A stretch of 64,000 nucleotides of DNA from Anaerolineae bacterium (GTDB taxonomy: Bacteria > Chloroflexota > Anaerolineae > Aggregatilineales > Phototrophicaceae), in the NCBI GenBank assembly GCA_022822305.1, contig JAJEBY010000011.1:124001-188000 (forward strand), read 5' to 3'. The translations under genes were made by a program, and so were the position numbers. This document shows, in pieces, positions 26,802-35,913 of this stretch. Each line of letters starts with the position of its first letter. Within the stretch, counting starts at the first letter, position 1. Below the pieces are notes generated by a model. The model made no database searches. It was not told the origin of the DNA and worked only from the letters and a program-made list of their open reading frames with translations.

Positions 26802-26901
26802 GCCATGCGCTCTGGTCGCTCGGCGGCAGCGAACAAACCGTATGCGCGGATGCAAGGCATCAACGCTTTGTAGCAAGCGCATGTGGCGGTCGGACGTGAA
26901 T

Positions 26902-26988
<87 letters not shown>

Positions 26989-27039
26989 ATAAACGCAAGC
27001 TGGCGGGATTCGGTATTCCGCAAACTGGCTGATGTTGAG

Positions 27040-28032
27040 CTATTCGCCCATTTGCATCAGGAATTCCAGCGGGAAGACAAAAGCATCCTCGGGGATCTCG
27101 ACGCTGACTGTCTGGTTGAAATCTCCGAAGTCCACATTCATCGACATATCCACGGAAACCATCAGCGCCTCATCTACGCCTGTCATATTCATCTCGACGC
27201 GACGCGTGTAATGGTCTGCCAAGCCGATGTACTGAGTCACGGTCGCGTTCATCGTTGAGGGCGAATCTGCGATAGGCGCGGTTGCTCCCGTATCGAGCAA
27301 TCCCACGAATTGATCCATGTTCTGCTCAATCTCGAAGACGGCCACCGGCACACCATTGACTTCGCTATCCGCCAACCGCGTGACCGCTTGAGCCATCGGC
27401 ATATCGCTTGCCTCCGTCATATCCATATCGGAGGTCATCCCGCTCTCCATACCTGAATCCGCGGCGAGCAGCGAGAAGAGACCGGTGGCGTCGACGCCCA
27501 GCCACTCCATACCGCCCATGGATTCTCCCGTCGCTTCGGCGACAGCGGCCGCATTCAGCATCACGATGCCGTCATTGATCAGCAAGTTAAGGGACATATC
27601 TTCAGTGCCGTCTTGACTGATGATCTGAATCACAGCGTTAACCTCGGCGGTCATGCCTGTGATCAGCGCGTCAAGAATAGCGATGACGTCTTTCGACATC
27701 GCCTGTCCGGCCGTGTGCATGAGCGAATCTTCCATCGCCAGGATGGCGTCCATGGACTCTTGCAAGAATGACATAGCCCCAGACGCATCCAACGCGAGCG
27801 ACATCGCGTCCTCTTCGGGCGCCTCGATGTCAAGTGTCATCGACGCGTCAAACGCAAAGGCGTTGACGCCGTCCATAACAGCATCGTTTTGGAGCAGAAT
27901 TTGACAGTCCGCCTCGCCCAGGTCGCCGCACAAGATGGCGCGTTTATCGAGCGTCTGCCCACTTACAAGGGCAATTGACAGAAGCAGCATTATCGCTACA
28001 ACAGTGAGCTTGATCCTTCGCATGACCATCAT
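27040..28032 (-). CDS. Exported Met-rich acidic protein of unknown function
   Basis: A 330-residue protein with a clear signal peptide (RRIKLTVVAIMLLLSIALVSG), cleaved near GQT. There is no lipobox Cys. The mature part is acidic and unusually rich in methionine (for example MESGMTSDMDMTEASDMPM near residue 200). It has alternating hydrophobic strands such as FAFDASMTLDIEAP, DMSLNLLINDGIVMLNA and VEMNMTGVDEALMVSVDMSMNVDFGDF. The strand pattern resembles the LolA/LppX/LprG fold of lipid or hydrophobe carriers, but I cannot assign it. AAAGGAGAGATG precedes the ATG. It stands alone, convergent with tRNA-Ser. Confidence 0.75.
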   Translation of the reverse strand: MMVMRRIKLTVVAIMLLLSIALVSGQTLDKRAILCGDLGEADCQILLQNDAVMDGVNAFAFDASMTLDIEAPEEDAMSLALDASGAMSFLQESMDAILAMEDSLMHTAGQAMSKDVIAILDALITGMTAEVNAVIQIISQDGTEDMSLNLLINDGIVMLNAAAVAEATGESMGGMEWLGVDATGLFSLLAADSGMESGMTSDMDMTEASDMPMAQAVTRLADSEVNGVPVAVFEIEQNMDQFVGLLDTGATAPIADSPSTMNATVTQYIGLADHYTRRVEMNMTGVDEALMVSVDMSMNVDFGDFNQTVSVEIPEDAFVFPLEFLMQMGE

Positions 28033-28313
28033 CTCTCCTTTGAGAAGCTACATGACTGATTACAACTATACCGCATCTTAATGGCGCTCATCTCCCCAAA
28101 TGTTGGGTCTATCTTTTCCTACGCAATTCACTACGGTGCGGTTTCATTAACAGAATATTGGAGGGATCGCCCGAGTAACAATTTTCGTGACGCGGCGATG
28201 ACGGCGGGCAGGCGCAACACAATCGACTTAGCTGGGACATTAGCACCATCATATTCGAGAGGATGTCTGCTATACTGCATCGCGGTTGGGCACTATGCGC
28301 CGTGTGAGGATAT

Positions 28314-28850
28314 ATGCAAGTAGTCACAGTATTTGGCAGTTCACAAGTCGGTCGGGAAGACCCGCTATACCGAACCGCCATTGAGATCGGTCGCGGGCTA
28401 GCCGGTGGCGGGAACGCGATAATGACCGGCGGATACTACGGCCTAATGGAGGCCGTCAGCAAGGGCGCTAGGGAAGCGGGCGGCAAGGTCATCGGCGTCA
28501 CCACCGATCAGATCGGCGCGCGCTACAACCTCGAACCGAATGGCTTCAACAGTGAAATCGTCCACTTCGCCAGCTTGCGCGATCGCCTTACTTATATGGT
28601 CGAAAATGCCGATGCTTATCTGGCGCTGCCCGGCGGGACGGGGACGCTGCATGAAATCGCGGAGACCTGGGAGCTCATGCGCATCGGCGGCATCCCAAAG
28701 CGGCCCTTCGTTTGCTATGGCTGCTTATGGGAAGGCATCCTCCATGCCCTGCAAGACAGCCCGTTCCTCGGCGAGGGTTATGCCGGCATGATCGCCATTG
28801 CGCATGAAGCGGGCGAGGTTGTTGACCGCTTGTCGACCGGAGCATCGTAG
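28314..28850 (+). CDS. LOG-family nucleotide phosphoribohydrolase-like protein
   Basis: A 178-residue Rossmann-like protein. GSSQVGREDPLY near the start and MTGGYYGLMEAVSKGAREAGG form the first site. The LOG signature is PGGTGTLHEIAETWELMRIGG at about residues 103-123. Family members remove the base from nucleoside monophosphates (cytokinin-type or AMP/GMP); lysine decarboxylase annotations are outdated. ATG at 28314 follows GAGGATAT. A TATACT lies 38 bases upstream at 28271-28276 but its -35 box is not convincing. It may be cotranscribed with the solute-binding protein that starts 4 bases after its stop. Confidence 0.85.
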   Translation: MQVVTVFGSSQVGREDPLYRTAIEIGRGLAGGGNAIMTGGYYGLMEAVSKGAREAGGKVIGVTTDQIGARYNLEPNGFNSEIVHFASLRDRLTYMVENADAYLALPGGTGTLHEIAETWELMRIGGIPKRPFVCYGCLWEGILHALQDSPFLGEGYAGMIAIAHEAGEVVDRLSTGAS

Positions 28851-28854
28851 AGCG

Positions 28855-30231
28855 ATGGTTAAATCTGAAATAGAGCAATCGCCGGCACGAATCGCGGAGC
28901 TGCGTCACGAGATCGCTGCGATTGCAGCTGTCCATACTGACAGGACTCAAGCAACGCAAAGTTCAGGAAAACGGACGGCAGTGGCGCGATGCCTTATGAT
29001 GGCGCTGGCCTGCGTGATGTGTCTCCCCGTGGCTCTGGTTGACGCGCAGGACGATGCAGATTCCGATACCTCGGCAGCAATGCGGCCCCTGAGCGTTTGG
29101 TTGCCGGCGCCCCTGATCAGCGATGACGAAAGCGCCGCTTATGCGCTGCTCCATGAACACACCGGAGCGTTTTCTGACAACAACGAAATCGCCGTGGAAT
29201 ACCGGATCAAGGACATCGGCGCCGTCGGCGGCATCATGTCGACGATACGGTCCGGTAGCGAGGTAGCGCCGGGCGCGTTGCCGGATATCGCGCTAATCCC
29301 GCGGCGCGAGTTCTCGCCGACCCAGGCCAGACAGTATCTGCAATCGATGGAGACGCTTTTCTCGTCGTGGCTGATCAATGATCTGGGCGATACCTTGGCC
29401 TTCGGTCAGATTCCGCTGGAGGGCAACGTGGCGCTGTACGGTTTGCCGTACTTTTTGGACGTGCTGCACAGCGTTGCGACGGGAGCTTTGGCCCGCGCCG
29501 GCGATAGTCCGAGCTTTGAAGATGTCCTCGCCAACAACGCCAGGATGTTGTTCCCGGCCGCGCGACCTTCGGGCTTGAATCAGACCTTCTATCTGCAGTA
29601 TCTCGCTGCAGGTGGCTCATCCGCTCGGGATGGCAGTCTGGACATCGACGAAGCGGCGCTATCGGCGGTGCTCGAGTTTTATGAACGGCTGCTGCTACAG
29701 GGTGGACTTTCCACCGATGTACTCAGCTACCAGTCGCCATCGGAGTATCTCGATAGTTTCATCCAAGGCGCAGGCAAAGCGCAAATTGGCGTCTTTTGGT
29801 CGAGCGAATTCCTGGCTATGCGCGACCAGCACTTGCCGGGCGCGGCGCCGGGGACGATTCCCGCGCCAAACGGCGGGAGCCGGGCCACACAAGCCGGCTG
29901 GCTGTGGGTAATTGTCACGCCAGACGTGACGCGCCAGACGCTTTCTGCGCGATTCCTGGAATGGATGACCGAGCCCGAGTTTCACGCGGCCTTCTCGAAG
30001 TCGCTGTATCAGCTGCCAGCGCAATCATCAATCTTGCGCGAGAGCTTGCCGGAAGATATTGATGACGAGTTTTTCTCAGACTTGCTTGCCAGAGCGATTG
30101 CGCCGCTGCCGGAGAGCGAAGGCGGCACTGTACCTCGAATCATGCAAGAAGCCCTGATTAAAGTGCTGCGCGGCGAGACATCGGCGGCGGCGGCGACGCG
30201 GCAAGTTGTGAACCAATTCGCTGGCCGCTAG
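28855..30231 (+). CDS. ABC-type extracellular solute-binding protein, orphan
   Basis: A 458-residue protein of the maltose-binding superfamily. A hydrophobic export segment (CLMMALACVMCLPVALVDAQ) sits at residues 46-65, after an unusually long polar N-terminus. A GTG at 28981 would give a normal-length signal peptide, so the start is uncertain. The mature part has the bilobal binding-protein pattern: LPDIALIPRREF, LYGLPYFLDVLHSV, LNQTFYLQYLAAGG, AQIGVFWSSEFLAMRD and AGWLWVIVTPDVTRQTLSARFLEWMT. The C-terminus matches the end of sugar-binding proteins. No permease or ATPase lies next to it. Ligand unknown. Confidence 0.75.
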   Translation: MVKSEIEQSPARIAELRHEIAAIAAVHTDRTQATQSSGKRTAVARCLMMALACVMCLPVALVDAQDDADSDTSAAMRPLSVWLPAPLISDDESAAYALLHEHTGAFSDNNEIAVEYRIKDIGAVGGIMSTIRSGSEVAPGALPDIALIPRREFSPTQARQYLQSMETLFSSWLINDLGDTLAFGQIPLEGNVALYGLPYFLDVLHSVATGALARAGDSPSFEDVLANNARMLFPAARPSGLNQTFYLQYLAAGGSSARDGSLDIDEAALSAVLEFYERLLLQGGLSTDVLSYQSPSEYLDSFIQGAGKAQIGVFWSSEFLAMRDQHLPGAAPGTIPAPNGGSRATQAGWLWVIVTPDVTRQTLSARFLEWMTEPEFHAAFSKSLYQLPAQSSILRESLPEDIDDEFFSDLLARAIAPLPESEGGTVPRIMQEALIKVLRGETSAAAATRQVVNQFAGR

Positions 30232-31370
30232 CCTCGCAGGCGCTTTTCATAGAAGCGATGAGTCTTGTAGACTCGCCCGCCAAGACTCTCGGTGATCTTG
30301 ATAAGAGCGTTCGTCTCCAATACCCAGCCGGAATCCAGGTACTGGTAATGCGAGGGCAGGAGCGCCTTCATCAACTCCAGCAGCATCGCCAGTTCAACGC
30401 CTTTGTTACGGTGCTCTTGTTTGACGCCGAGCAGGGGCAATCGCACGCCCTTGATTGATTTGCGCACCTTCCAGTGCCAGGCGATCTGCGCCATGGTCAC
30501 GAATTCGGGAATGCCGGGTCGTGGATAGGCGCGAGCGATCGCTTCATTGAAATTGGGAATCGATAAAGCAAAACCCACGGGCTCGCCGTCTATCAGGGCG
30601 AAGAAGGCCAAGTCCGATTCCACTAAAATGCCCAGGTCGTCCACCAGCGCGCCCAATTCGGCGTCATTCATCGGGACGAAACCCCAGTTTTTCTCCCAGG
30701 CGGCGTTGTATATGTCACGAAAGAGTCGAAACTCGGATCGTTTGTCGCGCGCATTGAACTTGCGCACGGTGATATTGCTGCGCTTGGCCGCGCGACCAAC
30801 CAGCCGCTCCAAGCGCGAAAGTGAACCGTGCTCCACTATGGAGTCGCGATCCATGTACAGGCAGTGCACATCCATCACTTTTTCGAAGCCCGCTGATTCT
30901 ACCAGTGGACGATACCAGGGCGGATTGTAGGGCATCATGATGACCGGCTGATTGAAGTTGTCGATCAGCAGGCCGCATTCTTCGTTGGTGGTGTAATTGG
31001 CTGGACCGCGAATCGCCTCGACGCCTTTGGCTCGCGCCCATTCGCTGGCGGCATCAAGCAGGCCAGTGCCGACCTCATGATCGTCAATCGTTTCGTAGAG
31101 GCCGAAGAATCCAATGTTCTCCCCCTGATAGCGGTTGTGCTCGTGGTTGATAAAGGCGGCGACGGTTCCGACGATTTGGTCATCGCGCCAAGCCGCAAAA
31201 AACTCGCCCTCCATATATTGCCAAGCCGGATGTTTGGCTTTGTCGAGCAGCTGGCGGCGCATCGACAGCAGCGGCGGCACCCAGTTGGGATCGTCGGCAT
31301 AGTGGCGCCACGGGAATTGGAAAAACTGCGTGAATTCGTTTCTATTGGCGAGCGGTCGAATCTCGATCAC
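30228..31370 (-). CDS. GNAT-superfamily N-acyltransferase, double-domain size
   Basis: A 380-residue protein starting with GTG (MIEIRPLANRNEFTQFFQFPW). The N-terminal half has a GNAT-like GEFFAAWRDDQIVGTVAAFINHEHNRY and IGFFGLYETIDD. The middle has IRGPANYTTNEECGLLIDNFN and NPPWYRPLVESAGFEKVMD. The C-terminal half repeats a second GNAT-like region (LAFFALIDGEPVGFALSIPNFNEA, KQEHRNKGVELAMLLELMKAL, ETNALIKITESLGG). This two-lobe plan is common in large GNAT proteins of bacteria and actinobacteria. Substrate unknown. It overlaps the end of the solute-binding protein gene on the other strand by 4 bases. Confidence 0.75.
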   Translation of the reverse strand: MIEIRPLANRNEFTQFFQFPWRHYADDPNWVPPLLSMRRQLLDKAKHPAWQYMEGEFFAAWRDDQIVGTVAAFINHEHNRYQGENIGFFGLYETIDDHEVGTGLLDAASEWARAKGVEAIRGPANYTTNEECGLLIDNFNQPVIMMPYNPPWYRPLVESAGFEKVMDVHCLYMDRDSIVEHGSLSRLERLVGRAAKRSNITVRKFNARDKRSEFRLFRDIYNAAWEKNWGFVPMNDAELGALVDDLGILVESDLAFFALIDGEPVGFALSIPNFNEAIARAYPRPGIPEFVTMAQIAWHWKVRKSIKGVRLPLLGVKQEHRNKGVELAMLLELMKALLPSHYQYLDSGWVLETNALIKITESLGGRVYKTHRFYEKRLRG

Positions 31371-31428
31371 GGTACGGACACCTCAAACGACTTACTTGAA
31401 AATACACGGAACGCGCCGCAACAATATC

Positions 31429-31457
31429 TTGACAAGACTGCGGTCCTTTGCTATTTT
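31429..31457 (+). promoter_or_regulatory. Promoter of tRNA-Asn
   Basis: A perfect TTGACA (31429-31434) is followed after 17 bases by TATTTT (31452-31457). The expected start at about 31464 is 7 bases before the mature tRNA. Confidence 0.65.
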
Positions 31458-31470
31458 GATTTGACTTCAT

Positions 31471-31543
31471 TCCGTAGTAGCTCAATTGGCAGAGCAATCG
31501 GCTGTTAACCGATGGGTTCTTGGTTCAAGTCCAAGCTACGGAG
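31471..31543 (+). tRNA. tRNA-Asn (anticodon GTT)
   Basis: TCCGTAG (31471-31477) pairs with CTACGGA (31536-31542), with discriminator G at 31543. ATCGG/CCGAT enclose CTGTTAA, giving anticodon GTT. The T loop is TTCAAGT. No CCA is encoded. Confidence 0.95.
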
Positions 31544-31552
31544 CACGAATAG

Positions 31553-31575
31553 AGCCCCGGCCTGTCGGGGCTTTT
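31553..31575 (+). terminator. Intrinsic terminator after tRNA-Asn
   Basis: AGCCCCG (31553-31559) and CGGGGCT (31566-31572) form a 7-bp stem around a 6-base loop and run into TTTT. It also lies at the 3' end of coaX on the other strand and may serve both. Confidence 0.75.
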
Positions 31576-32348
31576 CATTTGTCGCAATTGAGCTGATAGA
31601 TCAATCGCAAGCCATCCAAGGTCAGTTCGGGAGCGACGATATCGATCTGCGACACGTGCCGCACGAAGACCTCGGCCAATCCGCCGGTGGCGACCACCAA
31701 AGTCTCGTCGTCTCCCAGCTGATCCAAGATGCGTTGCAGCACACCTTCAATCAAGCCGACATAACCCCAGAATATGCCGGACTGCATGGCATGGATGGTG
31801 TTGCTGCCGATGGGATTGGGCGGCGGCATCAGCTCGACTTTGTGCAGCCGGGCGGCGCGATTGACCAGGGCGTCATGCGCCAGTCTAATGCCGGGCGCCA
31901 GCGCTCCGCCAATGTAGCTGCCTTCCGCCGACAGCACATCGAAGTTTGTCGATGTGCCGAAGTCGACGCTGACGGCGGGCGCGCCGAAAAGCTGTGAGAG
32001 CGCCACGGCGTTACAGAGTCGGTCCGCTCCCGCTTGTTCCGGCAGATCGATTTGAATGCCGATGCCCATGGGTATGTAACTGTTGACCATCAGCGGCTCG
32101 CAGGCCAAATAACGGCGCGCCAGATCTTGAAAAGACGGGGTCAACGCCGGGACAACGCTGCTGACGGCGACGCCGTCGATGCGGTCGGTCGCGACTTCGG
32201 CCGTGGCCAGAAAATTACGCACCAGCACGGCATACTCATCGGTCATCTTGTCGGTGACCGTGCGCGCGCGCCAGGACAAGCGCCAGGCGTCGCCATCCCA
32301 CAATCCCAAGTGGATGTTGGTGTTGCCGATGTCGATTGCCAGCAGCAT
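31575..32348 (-). CDS. coaX: Type III pantothenate kinase
   Basis: The first committed step of coenzyme A synthesis: pantothenate plus ATP gives 4'-phosphopantothenate. The start LLAIDIGNTNIHLGLWDGD has the phosphate-1 motif. The pantothenate site region reads QAGADRLCNAVALS, then SVDFGTSTNFDVL and IGGALAPGIRLAHDAL. ATGGLAEV is the late glycine motif. The family usually reads DFGTATT; here it is DFGTSTN, a mild variation. ATG at 32348 gives 257 residues; the longer open frame adds 26 residues without CoaX character. It ends against the tRNA-Asn terminator. Confidence 0.92.
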   Translation of the reverse strand: MLLAIDIGNTNIHLGLWDGDAWRLSWRARTVTDKMTDEYAVLVRNFLATAEVATDRIDGVAVSSVVPALTPSFQDLARRYLACEPLMVNSYIPMGIGIQIDLPEQAGADRLCNAVALSQLFGAPAVSVDFGTSTNFDVLSAEGSYIGGALAPGIRLAHDALVNRAARLHKVELMPPPNPIGSNTIHAMQSGIFWGYVGLIEGVLQRILDQLGDDETLVVATGGLAEVFVRHVSQIDIVAPELTLDGLRLIYQLNCDK

Positions 32349-32527
32349 GTTCGGTCTTATCCCTGAAATTTCTTGACGGACGACAAAAACCCCGCACCAC
32401 GTTGGGGGCTCGCCCTCAACAGTCAATATACGTGCAAAATCCGCGTTTCCCGCCGTTCGTAGCTATGCGCTATACTATAGTAATATTGGAATGATTTGCA
32501 GGCAAAATCAGCGATACAGGATGCGCG

Positions 32528-33463
32528 ATGCGGGTACGCCAAGCCACGCTCGATGATACGCGACAAATCGTGGCGCTATTCATCTCCAGAATTCCAGTAT
32601 GGCAGCGGTTCACCGCCGATGGTGAGGTAGAGGACCTGCCGTATGACGAGCTGACGATATACGATCGCTGGCTGCACGGCGGCGCCTGGATGACGTTGGA
32701 GACGGGCGCGATCTGGCTCAGCCATATCTTGAGCGGCAGCGGCTTCGCATATGTGGTTGAAGACCAGGGCGAAATCTTGGCGTACGCTGAGGCGTTCGCC
32801 AATCGCGAGCTGACGCCGATGAATACGCATCTACACCTGGCGCAGATGCTCGTCGACGAAAGTTGCGCCGACGACGCGCATCATCTCCTGGCCGAATCCA
32901 TGCTGAATGACGCGCGCGGTCCCGGGCGACTGTCAGTGGCCTATCCTGATTATGACAAGGCTTTGGCGACCTATTATCGGGCTTTTTTCGGCGCCAGCGA
33001 ATCTTTTCGTTTGACGCGATATTCGCTCCCGGCCCAGGTCGGCCAGAGCTTCTACAAGAGCCAGGATTACGACAAATCCGATGCCAGCGTGATTGATGGC
33101 TGGGCGATGGCGGTGGGGCGCTGGACCAGCCCGCGCGCCATGTGGGAGAGCGAATGGGCCGAGCATTGGCGGGGCATCCCGCAGATTCTCGAACGCAGCA
33201 AACACCGGCAATATGTCAACGCGTCCGGACACGAGGCGCTGGTCTGCTTCCATCAGCAGCAATACGTCTCCCGCCATGCCGATGTCTATTGCTGGTCTCC
33301 GCGCCATCTTAGCACCCAGCTGCTGGTGGCGATCCGCGATATGGGACACCGCCTCGGATATCGAGCGCTGACCTTCGCCGTGCCCGATTTTTCGGCCAAA
33401 CTGCTGCCCGAAGATTCGGCCGCGGAGCCGCACCAGCAGGTCATCGCCACGGTCAGTGTATGA
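32528..33463 (+). CDS. GNAT-like acetyltransferase
   Basis: A 311-residue protein. It begins MRVRQATLDDTRQIVALF, the common GNAT opening. GSGFAYVVEDQGEILAYAEAF is the central strand pair. LHLAQMLVDESC and ARGPGRLSVAYPDYDKALATYYRAFFG follow. The C-terminal half (VIDGWAMAVGRWTSPRAMW, then ALVCFHQQQY) may be a second, degenerate lobe. The acetyl-CoA loop is not textbook, so the activity is uncertain. The gap upstream (32349-32527) is a likely promoter region shared divergently with coaX, though I see no clean boxes. Confidence 0.65.
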   Translation: MRVRQATLDDTRQIVALFISRIPVWQRFTADGEVEDLPYDELTIYDRWLHGGAWMTLETGAIWLSHILSGSGFAYVVEDQGEILAYAEAFANRELTPMNTHLHLAQMLVDESCADDAHHLLAESMLNDARGPGRLSVAYPDYDKALATYYRAFFGASESFRLTRYSLPAQVGQSFYKSQDYDKSDASVIDGWAMAVGRWTSPRAMWESEWAEHWRGIPQILERSKHRQYVNASGHEALVCFHQQQYVSRHADVYCWSPRHLSTQLLVAIRDMGHRLGYRALTFAVPDFSAKLLPEDSAAEPHQQVIATVSV

Positions 33464-33588
33464 CGCAAGCATGTGCTGCTGCGCTTGATCCTATAGACTT
33501 GGCAAAGAACACGCTGTTAGCGGCCCGGCGCGGGACAAGCTTTGACAGACTCATCGCCGAAAACTCGCTGCCTTGATATTTGAGGCTG

Positions 33589-33613
33589 AGCCGATCATGC
33601 GAGGTGATCGGCT
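33589..33613. terminator. Hairpin between convergent genes
   Basis: AGCCGATCA and TGATCGGCT form a perfect 9-bp stem with a 7-base loop. It lies between two genes that converge (ends at 33463 and 33630). It lacks a T-run on either side, so it could be a weak bidirectional terminator. Confidence 0.45.
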
Positions 33614-33629
33614 TAACCGCAATACAGAA

Positions 33630-34931
33630 TTAGCCTTCAGCCAGGAGCGGCGCGACGCGAGCGCAAATGGATTCGGTGGCCTCAGCTACCGACTTCTGAC
33701 CGATCATCACCAGTTCAAACTCCTCGTTCCAGACGTTTTCCACCGCTGCGCCGTTGGAGAAATTGGTCGGCGGTGGATTGGTGGACGCGACAACTTCCAA
33801 CACCAGCTCGTTATCGGCACGATGCATTTCGCCGCCATAGTTCAGATAGCGGTCGCTGGTGGCTACTTCAATGATCGGCGGGATGGAACGGCTGCCGAAA
33901 ATTTCTGCCCAGACTTGCTGACCCTCAGGACTGGTCAGGTAGCTGACGAATGTCCAGGCCTCGTTCGGATGATCGGTTGCCGCGGAGATCGCCCACTGGT
34001 CGGTGTAGAGGGCGACGGTGGGTTCGTGGCCGGATGGACTGTGAGGATAGGGACGCAAAGTCCACTCGAAGGGATCTATTTCCACCAGCGGCGGACGCCA
34101 CCAGGGACCGAAGGTGCCCATGCCGATCATGCCGTTGATGAATTGATCGCCTTGCCAGGGCGTTTGTGGCAAAGCGCCCGGCGGAATCGATGCTTCGGCT
34201 TCGGTTAGCAGCCCATAATAGTATTCCAAGGCTTCAACTGTTGCCGGTTGCGTTAGCAGGCAGTCCTTGCGGTCATCGCTGAGGATTTCGCCACCGTTCG
34301 ACCATACAAACCCACCCCAGGCCCACACGGCGTTGATGATAGAGGTGCCCCATTGATCGATCTGGCCATCACCGTCTACATCCATGGTTAGCGCCTGCGC
34401 GATGCTGCGATAATCGTCCCAGGTCCAGTCGGCATCTGGCAAATCAACTCCGGCGGCTTCAAACATCTCCACGTTGAGATAGACGAGGTGATTGCTGATA
34501 TCGCGTGGCATGCCGTACAAGACGCCATCAAAGCTGGAACCGGAAATCGCCTCCGGGAAGTAGATGTCGAGGTCGATTCCATCGCGTTCGACCAGATCGT
34601 CCAAAGCCAGCAGCACGTTGCGCGCGGCAAAGGTCTCGAACTGACCGGTGTTGAGTATCATGACATCGGGAGGCGTGCCGCCGGCGATCATCTGTTGCAC
34701 GGTGTTGCGGCCGAAATCGCCCGTATCCGGGATGTTCAAATATTCAATCTGAATGTTGGGATTGGCTTCCTCAAAGACATCAGCGAGCTCTTCCAACGCT
34801 TCAAGATCGGTCTGCCCGACCCATACGGTAACGGTGAGGTTCACCACGTCTTGCGCAGCGGCGGTCAATGCCGGTATTAGAAGCGCTGTCAACAGAACCA
34901 ACAGGTGGAAAGGTTTCCACAATCCTTTCAT
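33630..34931 (-). CDS. Sugar ABC transporter, solute-binding protein
   Basis: A 433-residue exported binding protein. The signal peptide is LWKPFHLLVLLTALLIPALTAAA, with no lipobox Cys. The mature part has LTVTVWVGQTDLEALEELADVFEEANPNI, GGTPPDVMILNTGQFETFAAR and DIYFPEAISGSSFDGVLYGMPRD. It ends with a C-terminal lobe containing GGEILSDD and WTFVSYLTSPEGQQVWAEIFGSRSIPP. This is the carbohydrate-binding cluster 1 type. GACAAAGGAGATG stands before the ATG. It is the last gene of the GH32-permease operon, 91 bases after the second permease. The presumed ligand is a fructoside, from the GH32 neighbour. Confidence 0.9.
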   Translation of the reverse strand: MKGLWKPFHLLVLLTALLIPALTAAAQDVVNLTVTVWVGQTDLEALEELADVFEEANPNIQIEYLNIPDTGDFGRNTVQQMIAGGTPPDVMILNTGQFETFAARNVLLALDDLVERDGIDLDIYFPEAISGSSFDGVLYGMPRDISNHLVYLNVEMFEAAGVDLPDADWTWDDYRSIAQALTMDVDGDGQIDQWGTSIINAVWAWGGFVWSNGGEILSDDRKDCLLTQPATVEALEYYYGLLTEAEASIPPGALPQTPWQGDQFINGMIGMGTFGPWWRPPLVEIDPFEWTLRPYPHSPSGHEPTVALYTDQWAISAATDHPNEAWTFVSYLTSPEGQQVWAEIFGSRSIPPIIEVATSDRYLNYGGEMHRADNELVLEVVASTNPPPTNFSNGAAVENVWNEEFELVMIGQKSVAEATESICARVAPLLAEG

Positions 34932-35022
34932 GATTCATCTCCTTTGTCTTAACATGTTCGCGGACGGAAACACTTCGTGGTTTGTTCGCTAGCCAAATCC
35001 TTTCTCTTGTTGACGAACGCAG

Positions 35023-35913
35023 CTATCTCCCGCCCATTCCGCTGAAAGTAATGCCGCGAATGAAATTCTTCTGGAACAGGAAGAAAAGCAGGAACACGGG
35101 CAAAGTCATCATCACCGCGTAAGCCATCTGCTGATTGAAGCGCATTTGGTAGCTGTCTTTGAACAGATGGATGCCCAGGGCGACGGTGAAATTCCTGGTC
35201 GATTTGAGATAAATTAGCGGTGTGGTGAAGTCATTCCAGTGGGTCAAGATGGAGAGAATGGCGACAGTGGTCAGCCCCGGTTTAGCCAACGGCAGTGCGA
35301 CGCTCCACCAGATGCGGAAGAAGCCGGCGCCATCAATGCGAGCCGCGTCCTCCAGCTCGGCAGGCAAACCCATGAAGAACTGTCTCAGCAAAAAGATATA
35401 GAAAGGATGCCCGCCAAAGAAAGCCGGGACGATCAAGGGCAGGAAGGTGTTGATCCAGCCCAGCTCGCGAAAGAGAATGAACTGCGGGATCAGCGTCACC
35501 ATCTGCGGCAGCATCATCGTGCTCAACATGACAAAGAAAAGTATCTGACGCCCGGGAAACCGGGCGCGAGCGAATCCATAGGCGACCATAGCGCCGGTGA
35601 GCACTTCGCCGACCAAGCAGAAGACTACGATGATGACCGAATTGCGGAGGAACGTAAGGGTCGGGAAGCGGATGAAAGCGCGCGCGTAATTCTCCGGATG
35701 GAGTACTTGCGGTATCCATTCGATTGGAACGGCGAATTCCATGCCATCCGCTTTGACCGAGGTCGAGACCATGTACAGCAGCGGCAGCAGCGAGAAGAGC
35801 GCGATCGCCAACAAAACGAGGTGGACGGGCAGACGCCGAATGACGCTATACCGCGCCGAGTTGCCGTGAACGCGAATGCTCGGCGAGCTCGACTTGTTCA
35901 ATGCGCTAGTCAT
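35023..35913 (-). CDS. Sugar ABC transporter permease, MalG type
   Basis: A 296-residue inner-membrane permease with six helices. The coupling loop ELEDAARIDGAGFFRIWWSVALPLAKPG carries the EAA-like motif that contacts the ATPase. The start LVLLAIALFSLLPLLYMVSTSVK and the end FFLFQKNFIRGITFSGMGGR are typical of MalG/carbohydrate CUT1 permeases. I chose ATG at 35913 because GAAGG lies 8 bases upstream; it overlaps the first permease by 8 bases. The longer open frame upstream is a shadow of that gene. No ATP-binding gene is in the operon. Confidence 0.9.
   Translation of the reverse strand: MTSALNKSSSPSIRVHGNSARYSVIRRLPVHLVLLAIALFSLLPLLYMVSTSVKADGMEFAVPIEWIPQVLHPENYARAFIRFPTLTFLRNSVIIVVFCLVGEVLTGAMVAYGFARARFPGRQILFFVMLSTMMLPQMVTLIPQFILFRELGWINTFLPLIVPAFFGGHPFYIFLLRQFFMGLPAELEDAARIDGAGFFRIWWSVALPLAKPGLTTVAILSILTHWNDFTTPLIYLKSTRNFTVALGIHLFKDSYQMRFNQQMAYAVMMTLPVFLLFFLFQKNFIRGITFSGMGGR

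Noticed and set aside
28081..28323. Open frame of 80 codons upstream of the LOG-family gene
   Set aside because: No ribosome site, no family resemblance, and it runs into the promoter and start region of the next gene.
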